64,000 nt of DNA, from the NCBI RefSeq assembly GCF_003945595.2, contig NW_024104365.1, positions 7,535,049-7,599,048 of the forward strand, written 5' to 3'. This DNA comes from Pipra filicauda (Eukaryota; Chordata; Aves; Passeriformes; Pipridae). Positions 13,018-22,736 of the stretch are shown here, in pieces. Position 1 is the stretch's first letter; each line of letters starts with the position of its first letter. A program made the translations under genes and the position numbers. The notes under the pieces are model-generated. The model made no database searches. It worked only from the letters and a program-made list of their open reading frames with translations, and was not told where the DNA came from.

Positions 13018-14321
13018 GGTATCTACGTGCTACGTATTGCAAGCAGTTAAGTAGCTCATGGGCAACTTCACACCCCAGGAACTACAACGATTTATAGGCT
13101 GCACTTGCTTGCTATACATTTTTCAGAAAAGTCTGAAGACTTACTTAACTGTTTGAAAATGTGACACTTCTTCATGTCATTGTTCATGACATTGTTCAAT
13201 TTCCTGCGTTAGTTTTATCCCCTAATCAATTGCATGTCAGTAATGACCAGTCAAGACATTTAATAATACATGTTTTATAGTTAATGTTGATCCTCTTTCT
13301 TAGATTTTTTTTTGCTTGTCATTTTTTAAGGGAAAAATTATTATTTTGTGATAAAAATATTTTTGCCATTGTAATGGACAGGGGAGCAAGATGATGTATT
13401 TCAAATAGATTATTTTAGCTGTGCTAACCTAATTTCTGAAAAATTGCCTGATCCCACTCTGCTTCCAGTGCTATTTGCTACCAGGTATCATATTAAGAAA
13501 GCTGGTTGCTCTTGTTCAGTATTTCTTAATATTTCAATATTGACCACACTAGGATATGGATTTTTGACCATATCCGAGTGTCTTAATAGACTCTATTGTG
13601 TCTAATTCAAGACCATTATGAATATCCTGTCACTTTAAGTTTGCTAATCTGCATAGCTCCAGTGTTTAGAATTTCTCAGTGCTTTGAAATCATGTAATGC
13701 ACTCATCCTCACAGCACTTCTCTCTAGCAGTAAAGCACTATCATATCCGTCTTACAGATGGACAACTGAAGCACAGGGCCAATAAACATTAAGACCGACA
13801 GCAGATAAGTAATAATAGTAAAAGCAAGAAACATAACTTGGTTCTTTCAAGTCACTGGCCAGATTCTATACTGCATGATTGTATTATGCATTTGTATGAT
13901 GTATAGAAAAGGATTTTTCCCTATTGTTGATAGACATGGTAATTCAATATATCACATAAAATAGTGAGGACTCGTGCAAGCAGAGCAACATCAGTGTTGT
14001 AAGGTACCATTGTATGAGTCTAATGATTATACACTATGCAGCATATCTCATGTGATTTAATGCATTTAAATAAGACACTATAAAGTTTGTAGCCAATTTT
14101 TATGAATTTTTTAATTTTTATCAGCTTTTTAATCAATGTAAGTTAACCAAAAATACTGAGCAGGTATCTGTTTTTTTCAGTCCTTACATTCAGTTCCTTT
14201 CAGTTCCTTATGAACAAACAATTAGGTGACCCCTGAATGTTAAGCAGGCTGATGATTCAGGCTTTCATGCAGTACTGTGTAACAAATGTGAAATCCTTCA
14301 ACTTACACATTTTTTTTCCAG
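13018..14321 (+). other. intron sequence directly upstream of the Ig2 exon
   Basis: AT-rich intron that ends in an acceptor with a T-run (TTTTTTTTCCAG) at 14310-14321. I see nothing else that I can name. Confidence 0.75.
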
Positions 14322-14510
14322 AGGATCAAATTCCTCGAGGTTTTCCCACCATTGATATGGGCCCACAGCTGAAGGTGGTTGAACGAACTCGCACAGCTAC
14401 CATGTTATGTGCAGCCAGTGGCAATCCTGATCCCGAAATAACTTGGTTCAAAGACTTCCTACCTGTTGACACAAGCAACAACAATGGCCGCATCAAGCAG
14501 CTACGCTCAG
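14322..14510 (+). CDS. PTPRD: PTPRD exon: first part of Ig domain 2
   Basis: 189 nt, phase 1 at both ends. It encodes (E)[13 protein letters not shown] and continues to RIKQLRS. The acceptor is a T-run with CAG; the donor is CTCAG|GTAGGG. The peptide is the N-terminal half of a C2-type Ig fold. The first Ig cysteine sits in TMLCAAS, and the tryptophan of the C strand lies in EITWFKD. The partner cysteine lies in the exon at 18281. The exon stops in the loop into which the two meA microexons splice. In the LAR family Ig1-Ig3 form the binding surface for postsynaptic organisers. Identity is judged from strong agreement with PTPRD from memory. Confidence 0.96.
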
Positions 14511-15073
14511 GTAGGGTCTTGTTACTGTTTCCACCAACGCCCAGAGTTGTTCTCTCTCACTTTTTCTTTCTTTTCTTTCTCTTCCTTTTTTTAAAATTTT
14601 TATTTATAGGTAATAATTTCTCTTTCTCCTCTCCTTTTCTGTGTTACTAAGTGTGTTGTCCATGTCTGTGATGTTGTCATAGCTTTCTATAGAGTCTGTC
14701 TCTATATGTTTTGCAGCTTCTGTTTACTCCACATTGCTCACTGCTGTGACTGTATTTTTTGATAATTTTTTTCTTTACTGCTTTTGCAGTACTTGATGGA
14801 TCCATTTTCTCCTCTTTCTTTCTTCTTTCCTTTTTATTTTTTTTTAACAAATTTATTTCAACATTGGACTTCATTCAGAAATTGCAAGGAGTACCAATGG
14901 TTATATTCATCAAAACCAAAACCTGCATTAGACACTTCAATTAAAATTTAAAATGTGTTTTGTGCTATCTTTTCCACATTTGACTTCACCAAAGATTAGC
15001 CAGTTTGGACACATCTTCTTTCCTCTCACGAATACACAAAGCACAGTACTTCTTCCCATGCAGATTTATACCT

Positions 15074-15091
15074 TAAAAAAAAAAAAAAAAA
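15074..15091. repeat. poly-A tract
   Basis: Uninterrupted run of A, not attached to a recognisable retrotransposon 3' end. Confidence 0.9.
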
Positions 15092-15357
15092 GGAAAAGAA
15101 ATCTTTGGATAATCTGTGGAATAAAGTTGGGGTTTTTTTGCTGGCTGAGCATTTTTCCAACACATTTAGCCACAGTAGTGTGCGCCCACGCTAAAGCTTT
15201 ATGAGTCCTACATTTTCTGGATCTACAGAAGTCTGCTTTTGGTGTAGAATCCAGCTTTTGCTGCTCTCTCTCTTTGCCCCTTGCACCTCCCTAGCAGTTC
15301 TTTCACTCTCCTCCTGCCCTAGTTTATTCTTTTGCTCTCTTTAGATTAAATAAAAGC

Positions 15358-15378
15358 AACAACAACAACAACAACAAA
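15358..15378. repeat. (CAA)n microsatellite
   Basis: Seven consecutive CAA/AAC units in the intron between the first Ig2 exon and the 9-nt microexon. Confidence 0.9.
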
Positions 15379-15742
15379 ATCTTGAGATTTATCAAGTTTA
15401 AAGCTTGTCCCAAAGTAAGGTCATTGGGATATAATGAGCTTTTTACTTTGACAATTGTAGTAGATATCGTTGTAGAATCTAAGTTGTTTAATCACGTGTC
15501 TTCCCAGAATTCTCAGCTTTTGACCTGTCCTGTGATGTTAAATCGTCTTGTTAACTGACTTTTTGCTTGTTGTCAGCAGAACTGTGTAAATTAACCTTCT
15601 GTTAATGTAAATTAAGATTTTTTTCACATGTGACATAGATGATTTAGTATATAAAGTTTTAACTGAAAACTTTGTACCAAATTATAAGGAATATAATAAT
15701 ATTTTTATGCTGTCTTTCTTCTCTCCGTATTTAAATCTCCAG

Positions 15743-15751
15743 AATCTATTG
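15743..15751 (+). CDS. PTPRD: PTPRD 9-nt microexon (meA, ESI segment)
   Basis: AATCTATTG, flanked by CTCCAG upstream and GTAAGTG downstream, both good splice sites. It is symmetric (phase 1 to phase 1): with the G left by the previous exon it reads GAA TCT ATT G, inserting Glu-Ser-Ile into Ig2 between LRS and the next segment. This is the three-residue part of the PTPRD meA insert described in mammals. In the family, meA inclusion changes binding to IL1RAPL1, IL1RAcP, Slitrk and SALM partners. A TGC lies at 15708-15710, 32 nt before the exon, in a pyrimidine-rich setting as expected for SRRM4-dependent neuronal microexons. It is too short for gene finders. Inclusion is inferred, not observed. 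Confidence 0.9.
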
Positions 15752-15812
15752 GTAAGTGCTTAGTTCTGAAGCGCACTTCACCCCCACTAATTTCCATATT
15801 CAGAATATTATT

Positions 15813-15850
15813 ATTATTATGATAATTATTATATGATTAGTATTATTATT
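15813..15850. repeat. (ATT)n-type simple repeat, imperfect
   Basis: ATT units interrupted by GATA-like variants, inside the intron between the two meA microexons. Confidence 0.85.
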
Positions 15851-16066
15851 CTTAAAATGCATGGCATGCATTTTACTAACAGTCAGTGTAGTCACCAGAT
15901 CCCTTTAGTGGCGCACACGCACACCTCCACAGAAATGTTGTCTTATCAGTCATAGCAACACCTAAAAGAAACAGTACACATGTATCACGTAGATCTAGAA
16001 CAGTAAATGCCATAATCCAGCCTAAACTACAGTGTTTGTTTTGAGATAGCCTTCAGTGTATCCTCT

Positions 16067-16100
16067 TTTTATATATATATAGATTTATATATATATATTT
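16067..16100. repeat. (TA)n simple repeat, imperfect
   Basis: Two TA runs separated by AGATT, in the intron between the two meA microexons. Confidence 0.85.
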
Positions 16101-16479
16101 AAATAGAATTTCCAATATTTTCCTAAACTATGTCATAAGTACAGTTTTGTAAAGTTTCCTTTAAGTTATTTGAGGCATATTTGATACATATCTAACTCTA
16201 TATAACCAAACGTCTAGGAACTCAGATGCTTCTCTGAGAATGGCAGTGCAGCCAATTGTAGCATTTTTGCCCCTTGTGGTACAATGAAACTTGCTTTTAT
16301 AACTTGATAATACTATCTAATATATTCCTGTTTTAACAGTATAGTAATTCAAGTTTCTCTTAAGACCTTATTTAATTCTGTAAATCTAATTTGATTCTTC
16401 TTCCAAAGCCCTAGCCTCCTTCTTCTCGTACTAATGCTTCTTCTTTCTAATCTTATTTGCATTCATATTATCCACCCAG

Positions 16480-16497
16480 GTGGTACACCAATAAGAG
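16480..16497 (+). CDS. PTPRD: PTPRD 18-nt microexon (meA, GGTPIR segment)
   Basis: GTGGTACACCAATAAGAG, preceded by CCACCCAG and followed by GTAAGAG. Phase 1 to phase 1: with the G from the previous exon it reads GGT GGT ACA CCA ATA AGA G, giving Gly-Gly-Thr-Pro-Ile-Arg. It is the six-residue part of meA. Combined with the 9-nt exon it gives the nine-residue insert ESIGGTPIR; alone it gives a six-residue insert, and skipping both gives LRSGALQ. TGC lies at 16458-16460, 19 nt upstream. An imperfect A/U hairpin lies 86 nt downstream, and a long pyrimidine tract begins about 380 nt downstream. Assigned from exact reading frame, splice sites and the known peptide. Confidence 0.93.
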
Positions 16498-16582
16498 GTA
16501 AGAGTGCTGAACTAACGTTCACAGAATGATCTTACTCATTCTTTCTGTCCTTTCATCCCTCTCATCTTTGTCTTGTTTTTGG

Positions 16583-16633
16583 GTTGGTTTTGTTTTGTTT
16601 TCCTTAAGGAAAAAAACAAAACAAAATACAAAC
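16583..16633 (+). repeat. imperfect inverted repeat downstream of meA6
   Basis: The left arm ends TTTTGTTTTGTTTTCCTT (16588-16605). The right arm begins AAGG at 16606 and continues with A-runs and CAAAACAAAA. The arms pair over about 18 bp with a 3-nt bulge and almost no spacer. In the pre-mRNA this could fold into a mainly A-U hairpin close to the meA6 donor. Confidence 0.7.
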
Positions 16634-16760
16634 CGACAGAAATGTCCATCATCTGATTTTCTTTTTCCTTTGTCCTGTTTGGTTATGATCAGTGACTCTC
16701 ATATTGTGATCTTTCTTTCTACACATTGCCTTTTCATTTTCCTTTTTTGTTTGTTCATTG

Positions 16761-16797
16761 AATAAATAAACAAATGAATAAATAAATAAATAAGAAT
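16761..16797. repeat. (AAAT)n simple repeat, imperfect
   Basis: Tandem AATA/AAAT units with two substitutions, immediately before a pyrimidine-rich block. Confidence 0.85.
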
Positions 16798-16872
16798 TAA
16801 TTTGTGATATGCTTCAAAGCAAGCATATCCAGGTCTCCTGGCCATAGCCCAGTCACAGCGTACCATTTGTCC

Positions 16873-17030
16873 CTCTTTTTTCTTTTTTTTCTTCTTCTTC
16901 TTCTTCTTTTTCTTCTTCTTCTTTTTCTTCTTTTTTATTTTTCTTCCTTTTTATTCTACTTTTTTTTTCCTTCCTCTTTTTTTTTGTCCAACTGGAGCAA
17001 AAAAAAGATCATTTTTTTTCTTCCTTAGCT
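16873..17030 (+). repeat. polypyrimidine (TTC/TTTTC) tract
   Basis: Around 150 nt composed mostly of T and C on the transcript strand, with many TTC and TCTT units, ending near 17030. It explains the phenylalanine and leucine-rich chance frame there. CU-rich intronic tracts of this type can bind PTBP1 (established knowledge), so a role in meA repression is possible but unproven. Confidence 0.85.
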
Positions 17031-17221
17031 GTTCTTGTCCTGGACCAAAGCCAAGATGGTCTGGAGAACAGTAGCAGACATGCAGAAGACAACATGGACT
17101 ATCTTCTTTTTGTCTTATCTTTCATAAAAGGTTTTTGTTTTTGTTCTTCTTCAATCCTTTTTTTTTCTCTAACTTCTGAAAATTGAAAATTATATGTCCC
17201 CCCCTAAAAAATTACAGAAAT

Positions 17222-17320
17222 GTTTTTTTCCCTTTATTGTGTTTTTTTTTTTTGGGGTGGGGTTTTTTTTTGTTGGTTTTTTTGTTGTTGTTGTTTGTTT
17301 ATTTATTGTTTTCTTTTTCT
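17222..17320. repeat. T/G-rich low-complexity tract
   Basis: Long T runs with GGGGTGGGG and GTTGTTGTTG interruptions, inside the same intron as the pyrimidine tract. Confidence 0.85.
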
Positions 17321-18280
17321 TGGAATTCTCTCACCTCTGGATTTTTGGATCTTCTAATCTACAGGCTTTGGAAATGAAAGGTTACTGACTCATTATTCTT
17401 GGTGGTATGTGGTATTGTTGGTTTTTGATACTCTAGCAAAACTGTTTACTTCTTTTGTAATTCTTGTTTTGTATTTTTCTTGGGTTTTGTGGCACCACAC
17501 TGCTAATCCCACTTGTGGATTTTGATGGGTGTCTTGTGGAGGCCCTCCTGCGGTCCTCAGCAGTGGATGGTTGGTTCTTCCTTGTTGGCGTAGACCATGC
17601 TTTTTAACTTTTTTGTCTTCTAATTCAACTGCTCTTTGTTTTTCAGCAAACGTGCTTTAAGCTTGTAAGTTGCGGAAAACTGTCTTTCTTATCAATCTGC
17701 ATGTCTTAAAGGAGTTTTATTTCTTTAAAATAATATTTTGATGATTGTAAATGACTAATACAGTTTCTTTTTTTTTCACTTCAAGCAGCCTTTTTGTTAT
17801 TGCTGCACATTTTTGGCTTTCTTCAGCAGAAGATTTCTTGAAGTCTGTCCCGCCTTTTTTACGAGTACCACCTTTTGTGCTACTTTTGTTACTAGATTGA
17901 AACAATTAAATAAAAATTAAATAATTATAATGACCCAACTACTTAATCTCTTTTGTTTTATTCAAAAGCCATTCTTCCTTGAAGCAGTCTCACCCATCTT
18001 CATTTTAATGGTTTAGGAAAGAGTATTGTTTAGAGGGTTTTGGTTTTTTTTTTGCCAAATGCAAATTGTTTTCCTGTGCTAGCACTGATGATGTGAAAAA
18101 AATAATCTCTTTGTTTTTTTCATTGCATCATTTTCTGTCTGTGCACCTTAGCAAGAAAATGAACCGACGTTGAGTGGACCTTCGCATACAAGCTTTTCAT
18201 ATTGTTGAGAGGTGTATTGTTGTGGATAGAAAAAGCCTCCTCTGACCGTCTCTTTGGCAATGTATTTTATATTCATACAG

Positions 18281-18391
18281 GTGCCCTCCAAATTGAACTG
18301 AGTGAAGAATCTGACCAAGGCAAATATGAGTGTGTTGCAACCAACAGTGCGGGTACACGCTATTCTGCCCCTGCCAATCTATATGTCAGAG
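18281..18391 (+). CDS. PTPRD: PTPRD exon: second part of Ig domain 2
   Basis: 111 nt, phase 1 at both ends. The peptide runs from [14 protein letters not shown] through [11 protein letters not shown] to ANLYVR. It carries the D-x-G-x-Y-x-C signature of the F strand (DQGKYEC), whose cysteine closes the Ig2 disulfide with the cysteine in TMLCAAS. Acceptor TTCATACAG, donor AGAG|GTAGGA. The exon ends with VR plus the first base of the next codon, so either the 12-nt microexon (giving VR-ELRE-VRR) or the Ig3 exon directly (giving VR-VRR) can follow in frame. Confidence 0.96.
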
Positions 18392-19173
18392 GTAGGAATG
18401 ACATAACCCTGGCATCCACTGTTCATTCAGGTTCAGGGCTAAGATACTCTCAGGATCTATAAAGTTACCACCGTAATAATCAAAATGCCATGGTAAATGT
18501 GTCAGTTGTAAAATTCATTTTAAACTGTAGAGGAAAGGCTTGGGGTTTATTTTGTTCTTTTAAAGCACTCTTGAGTCCAGTCTATCCTGTGGGTTAAGGT
18601 TTGTAAGTATATTTATATTTTTACATCTTAACTTCTGTTTTTCTCCCAAGTTAAGTTAAACTGTGCTTTGCATTTTTTTCTTTTATTGGTTTGGTTTTGT
18701 TTTGCTTTTCTTTTCGAACTCCTGAAGTGACTGCTGTGTGTGCTACTAATCAGCTGAGTGTAACCCCAAGGCATTGAGGTGTATGCCTGTCTGACCTCTG
18801 CTGTGTAACTGCAAAGGAAAAGCTTCTAACTTTATAACTTGATGTATGCAGAGCACAACTGTATTTTCCTCTTTTCTGTTTCTTCTTATTATATATGCAT
18901 GTATATATATATTTAATGTAAGACTTGTGAGTGAATGATAGTGGCCAATTGGCTATATTATTTTGAGAAATTACCTGTGTATATGACAGGTATGATTAAT
19001 AAGAAAACAATTATATTCTTCTGTGCGGTAGTAGAAATGGTTATTAATATATGAAAATATTTTTTAGTTCAGCTAGAAAGAAGGACTTTGTTGCAGGCAG
19101 TATTTGCTATGTCTAATTGATGCAAATTTCTGTAAAACAAAGACTATAACATACATACATACATACATATGTG

Positions 19174-19206
<33 letters not shown>

Positions 19207-19742
19207 CTAGAGTATAAGGGGATGGGCGGGGGAAATAGGAATGAAAACATAAATAGCTGTAAACTTTGCTGCAGGGTGGATTACCTTACAAAAAATGCCT
19301 AGCTTGATTTTGAAATTTTTTTTAGAGATGATTTTTCAATCAACTTGATATGTTTTCATATGGTGTGACTCTTTCGGCTAATTAAAAAGAAAAGAAAGGA
19401 AAACCTTTCATAGTTATGACATCCATAGAAAGTTATTTGATCTTTTATTTTCTTTCTCTTGTCCTCCGACATACTGACTTTCCTGTACTGCATGAGGCAT
19501 GTATACCTTTATATCCAAAGGAAAATTTCAAAATTATGCTAGCTATTATTTCTAACATTATTGTAGCTGTAGAAAATGCTAACTTTTCAAGATGAGGCAG
19601 GAAGGTTTAATTAGCGCAAGTAGAGATGTTCAACTAGCAGTTGAAAGCCTTGATATGGCCTTTTTACTCTCTCTGTGTTTCCCTTGTTTTTCTCCTTTCC
19701 TCATTTCATTGTGTTCTGCATCAAACCCCCTACATCCCTCAG
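18392..19742 (+). other. intron between Ig2 and microexon meB
   Basis: 1351 nt, AT-rich. It contains a CATA/GT microsatellite (19149-19207). The 3' end carries TGC at 19717-19719 and a C/T-rich acceptor (CATCCCTCAG). Nothing else was recognised. Confidence 0.85.
19149..19207. repeat. (CATA)n/(GT)n compound microsatellite
   Basis: About five CATA units followed by an interrupted TATG and then a GT run of about twelve units. Such tracts are often length-polymorphic. Confidence 0.92.
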
Positions 19743-19754
19743 AGCTGCGAGAAG
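19743..19754 (+). CDS. PTPRD: PTPRD 12-nt microexon (meB, ELRE)
   Basis: AGCTGCGAGAAG, preceded by CATCCCTCAG and followed by GTTGGTG. Phase 1 to phase 1: G|AG CTG CGA GAA G gives Glu-Leu-Arg-Glu between Ig2 and Ig3. This is the meB insert of LAR-family receptors, which lengthens the Ig2-Ig3 linker and is known to govern selective binding to IL1RAPL1, IL1RAcP, Slitrks and SALMs. The donor GTTGGT is weaker than those of the neighbouring exons, as is common for regulated microexons. TGC lies 24 nt upstream. The peptide matches the mammalian insert as I remember it. Confidence 0.92.
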
Positions 19755-21077
19755 GTTGGTGTGTTTTTTACTTTTTACCCACCTTACAAAACTATTAATT
19801 AAACCAATAACAAAGAATACAAATGAAATGAATGTAGCTGCATTGTGGCATTTTTTAAGTTAATGTTATGTTTAAGCAGAGAATGCCCTGGTCATGGCTT
19901 TTGATGAGTGCTGGTATCTAACTGTTGTGCACGATAAGAGAGAATGAACCTGGATGCATGGCAATCTTTTTAGCTATAATACTAACGTCTACTAAACTTG
20001 GTCAGTGTTCCTGCTTTTTCTTCCCTTTTAATTTCTTGCTTATACTGATGCCTGCTTTTCAAGGAATGGTTTCAGTAGTTGCTTTTCTAAATAGCCTGCG
20101 CATGAAGACTAGACTCTCCTTTGTCTATAAGGATTTTGTTCAATACAAGAAGTTCCTCATTGCCTGCCATTTGCTTCGTGTGGCCTCTGTGAACTGGCCG
20201 CTTACGGATGTTTTGCTTTCTGCTTGTTCCCCTTCTGCCTGTCATTCACTCATGAGGCCATTGCAGTAAGCCCCTCCCGAATCCATAGAAGATCACAGAA
20301 ATTTAATCAAACCAAGAGGAAAGGTTTTAGACTAACATAATTTTCCTTTATTTTTTTTAAACTCACTCATAGTCTTATTTTACTTTTAATTTCTTTCTGA
20401 ATTAAAGCTGTCTTAATCATTAGCCTCTATTAAGGCCAAATAAATACAGTTTTGAGTACAGTGTCCAATTAAAGGCCTAAATACAAACCTACCTCTCTCA
20501 GCTACCTGTGTCGCTTCCACCTCCTACACACATATGCACACCACTGAGAATATTTGAAGCAGGAACACTGATCTGTTATTGCCTGGTAATTTTCTCGGTG
20601 TTGTGTTTGCTTAAATATTAACTACTCTGTTAGTGGAATGTCCTGCTGTGTGTTTAAGGTTGACACCCCTTGCTGTCAATACAGAAATGTCTAATATTAT
20701 CAATCCTTATTTTGCTTTCCCTTAGCTGTGAGCATAGTGGAATCCTGAATGTTCAATATTCTGCTATTTTCCCAGTGGCCCTTCTTAACAGTTGCTTTTT
20801 AACCCCCTAAATTTAATCTTAGTTCCTTCTCCCTCAAACTGTATGCTTCTCTTAAACTCCTGTATCTATCTGTCAGCCTATCCCCATCTCTTTCAAGTTT
20901 TCTTTCCTCACCCAGTATGTTTTCTTTCTGAGTTCTTTTTCTCTCTGTCGTTTTTACTCAGACATTTCCCTAAGCATGATTCTCTATTTTTTCTGTCATT
21001 TGCTTGCTTGCATGACCAAATCCAGTACTTTGTACTGGCTTTGCCTAGTCTCCTTCTGTGACTCTCTCTCTCTTTCC

Positions 21078-21155
21078 ATATATATATATATATTTATATT
21101 CTTATTTATATAATTTGTATATGTGTATACATATGTGTATATATATATATATATT
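21078..21155. repeat. (TA)n-rich tract
   Basis: TATATATA runs interrupted by TTATAT and TATGTGTATA segments. Confidence 0.88.
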
Positions 21156-21401
21156 TGTATCTGTGTGCAATTATATATTTTTTTATGTTTGTTTCAGTGT
21201 TAGTGTGAGGTCTTGAGGCTGCATCTACTTTGAGTCGGAAAGCAAATGAAATTGCACTTTCAATTTACTGTAGGCAGTGTGTTCCAGGACTGTGATGTGA
21301 CAATGTGGCCTAGCACATTTATTCACATCAAATGGAAGCACGCAGCATTGAAGTTGGTGATCAACTCAAGCATGCTGTTGACCTTCCAGTTTTCTTCTGT
21401 G

Positions 21402-21478
21402 CATATATATATGTATGGGCATAAAAAATGCATATATATATGTGCGCCTGTGTGTGTGCGTGCACGTGTGCGTGTATA
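21402..21478. repeat. alternating purine-pyrimidine tract (TA/TG/CG)
   Basis: GCATATATATATG, then a second CATATATATATGTGCGCC and GTGTGTGTGCGTGCACGTG. Alternating TG/CG runs are Z-DNA-prone (established); function here is unknown. Confidence 0.8.
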
Positions 21479-21781
21479 TCTTTTGCATGGTGTTTATGTA
21501 TTGTTAGTATATAGTTAGTTATGTGTGGGGCCCTAATAGGTCTGAATCAGCCTTTGTATGAATGTGCCTATTAATAGCCTCAAGTAAATACAGAATAATT
21601 CACATTGTGTGCAGACAAAATTCTTGCTTAGTCTCATATTTCTCTTATATATATATTTTCTGGCAGATCGGAATAGATGTTAAAACATTAAATTGTGTCT
21701 GTACACTGCATGCTGTCAGTATGCAAGACTCAGTGTCTTTTTTTTGTATATGTTATTACCTTTTTTTGTGTTTTGTTCCAG

Positions 21782-22051
21782 TTCGACGAGTCCCACCAAG
21801 GTTCTCTATCCCACCCACAAATCATGAGATCATGCCTGGCGGGAGTGTAAATATCACCTGTGTTGCGGTGGGGTCACCAATGCCATATGTGAAATGGATG
21901 CTAGGAGCAGAAGATTTGACACCTGAGGATGATATGCCAATAGGGAGGAACGTCCTTGAGCTTAATGATGTCAGACAGTCTGCAAACTACACTTGTGTTG
22001 CTATGTCTACCCTCGGTGTTATAGAAGCAATAGCACAGATAACTGTCAAAG
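21782..22051 (+). CDS. PTPRD: PTPRD exon: Ig domain 3
   Basis: 270 nt, phase 1 at both ends, encoding a complete Ig fold from (V)[13 protein letters not shown] to QITVK. The disulfide cysteines are in NITCVAV and NYTCVAM; the core tryptophan is in YVKWMLG. Two N-glycosylation sequons are visible (N-I-T and N-Y-T). Acceptor TTTTGTTCCAG, donor AAAG|GTATAT. Ig3 contributes to Slitrk and SALM binding in the family. It joins directly to FN1 through ALPKPPGTP in the next exon. Confidence 0.97.
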
Positions 22052-22736
22052 GTATATCCCAAGCACATATATATTGTCATATTTCAGTCTTTTATTTCAT
22101 TCCTTGCCATATTCTGAGCAAATACATTGCACTGAAAGGGACTCAGTGCCACTGGCACTCTTAAATCAAGAGGGTAAATATTCCAGCCAATCACTGGCAT
22201 AAGGCAAAACAGAGGCTCAGACAGCAGTAATGCTCATAGACTAAATAAAGTAATATTTATTAAAATGTTAGCCACAGTATTCCATTATTCTTCTGTGTCT
22301 AGCTCCCAGCCTTCATTTCAGTTAAAGATCTTAAAATGTTGCATTTACTTGTCAACAGAAGGAACCTTTACAAACCATTTGATTTTTAGAGTTGCTGGGT
22401 GTCCAAGTATCGTATTCATTGAGTATTTGAAAATTAAACTGTAATGGTTTATTGTCCCTCTGTAAGATTTCTCTTCTGTATATGGTTATGGCATTTATTA
22501 CAAAAGTCAGTATCATTAGTTCATGACAAATGAACATATTGAACAGAGCTTGAAGATTTTCTGATAGATTTTTGAAGGAAATCATAGTTGCCAAAAGCTT
22601 CCTCTGAATGGATCACGCCTTCTTTCCATTCAGTTTTCCTGTTATGATTTTGTTTTGTTGTTTGTAGCTTCTTAATTTAGTAACTAATGTCTACTGTTAC
22701 CTAGTGCTGACTGTATTTTTTGTCATTTGTCTTTAG
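22052..22736 (+). other. intron between Ig3 and FN1
   Basis: 685 nt of AT-rich intron. The acceptor region reads TTGTCTTTAG. No feature was recognised inside. Confidence 0.85.

Larger units (their letters stand above)
14511..15742 (+). other. intron between Ig2 first half and microexon meA3
   Basis: Begins with a pyrimidine-rich stretch (about 14540-14640) and a second at about 14800-14850. It holds an A-run (15074-15091) and a CAA tract (15358-15378). No further exon is evident before the 9-nt microexon. Confidence 0.85.
15752..16479 (+). other. intron between the two meA microexons
   Basis: 728 nt. Contains an ATT-rich tract (15813-15850) and a TA-rich tract (16067-16100). The 3' end is pyrimidine-rich and carries TGC at 16458-16460. 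Confidence 0.85.
16498..18280 (+). other. intron between meA6 and the second half of Ig2
   Basis: 1783 nt with extreme pyrimidine bias on the + strand. It holds a potential hairpin (16583-16633), an AAAT tract (16761-16797), a TTC/T-rich tract (16873-17030) and T/G-rich sequence (17222-17320 and beyond). No further exon was recognised. Confidence 0.85.
19755..21781 (+). other. intron between meB and the Ig3 exon
   Basis: 2027 nt. Contains TA-rich microsatellite sequence (21078-21155) and a TA/TG/CG alternating stretch (21402-21478). No exon or known repeat was recognised in the rest. Confidence 0.85.

Noticed and set aside
1..14321. Possible Ig1 exon upstream
   Set aside because: No open stretch with Ig1 features and splice sites was seen; Ig1 must lie further 5'.
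16804..17028. Hydrophobic F/L-rich frame resembling a membrane protein
   Set aside because: Produced by the TTC/T-rich polypyrimidine tract, not by a gene.
20041..20270. End of a 114-codon + frame in the meB-Ig3 intron
   Set aside because: No domain, no splice-site frame agreement with neighbouring exons, and no repeat match that I could make.
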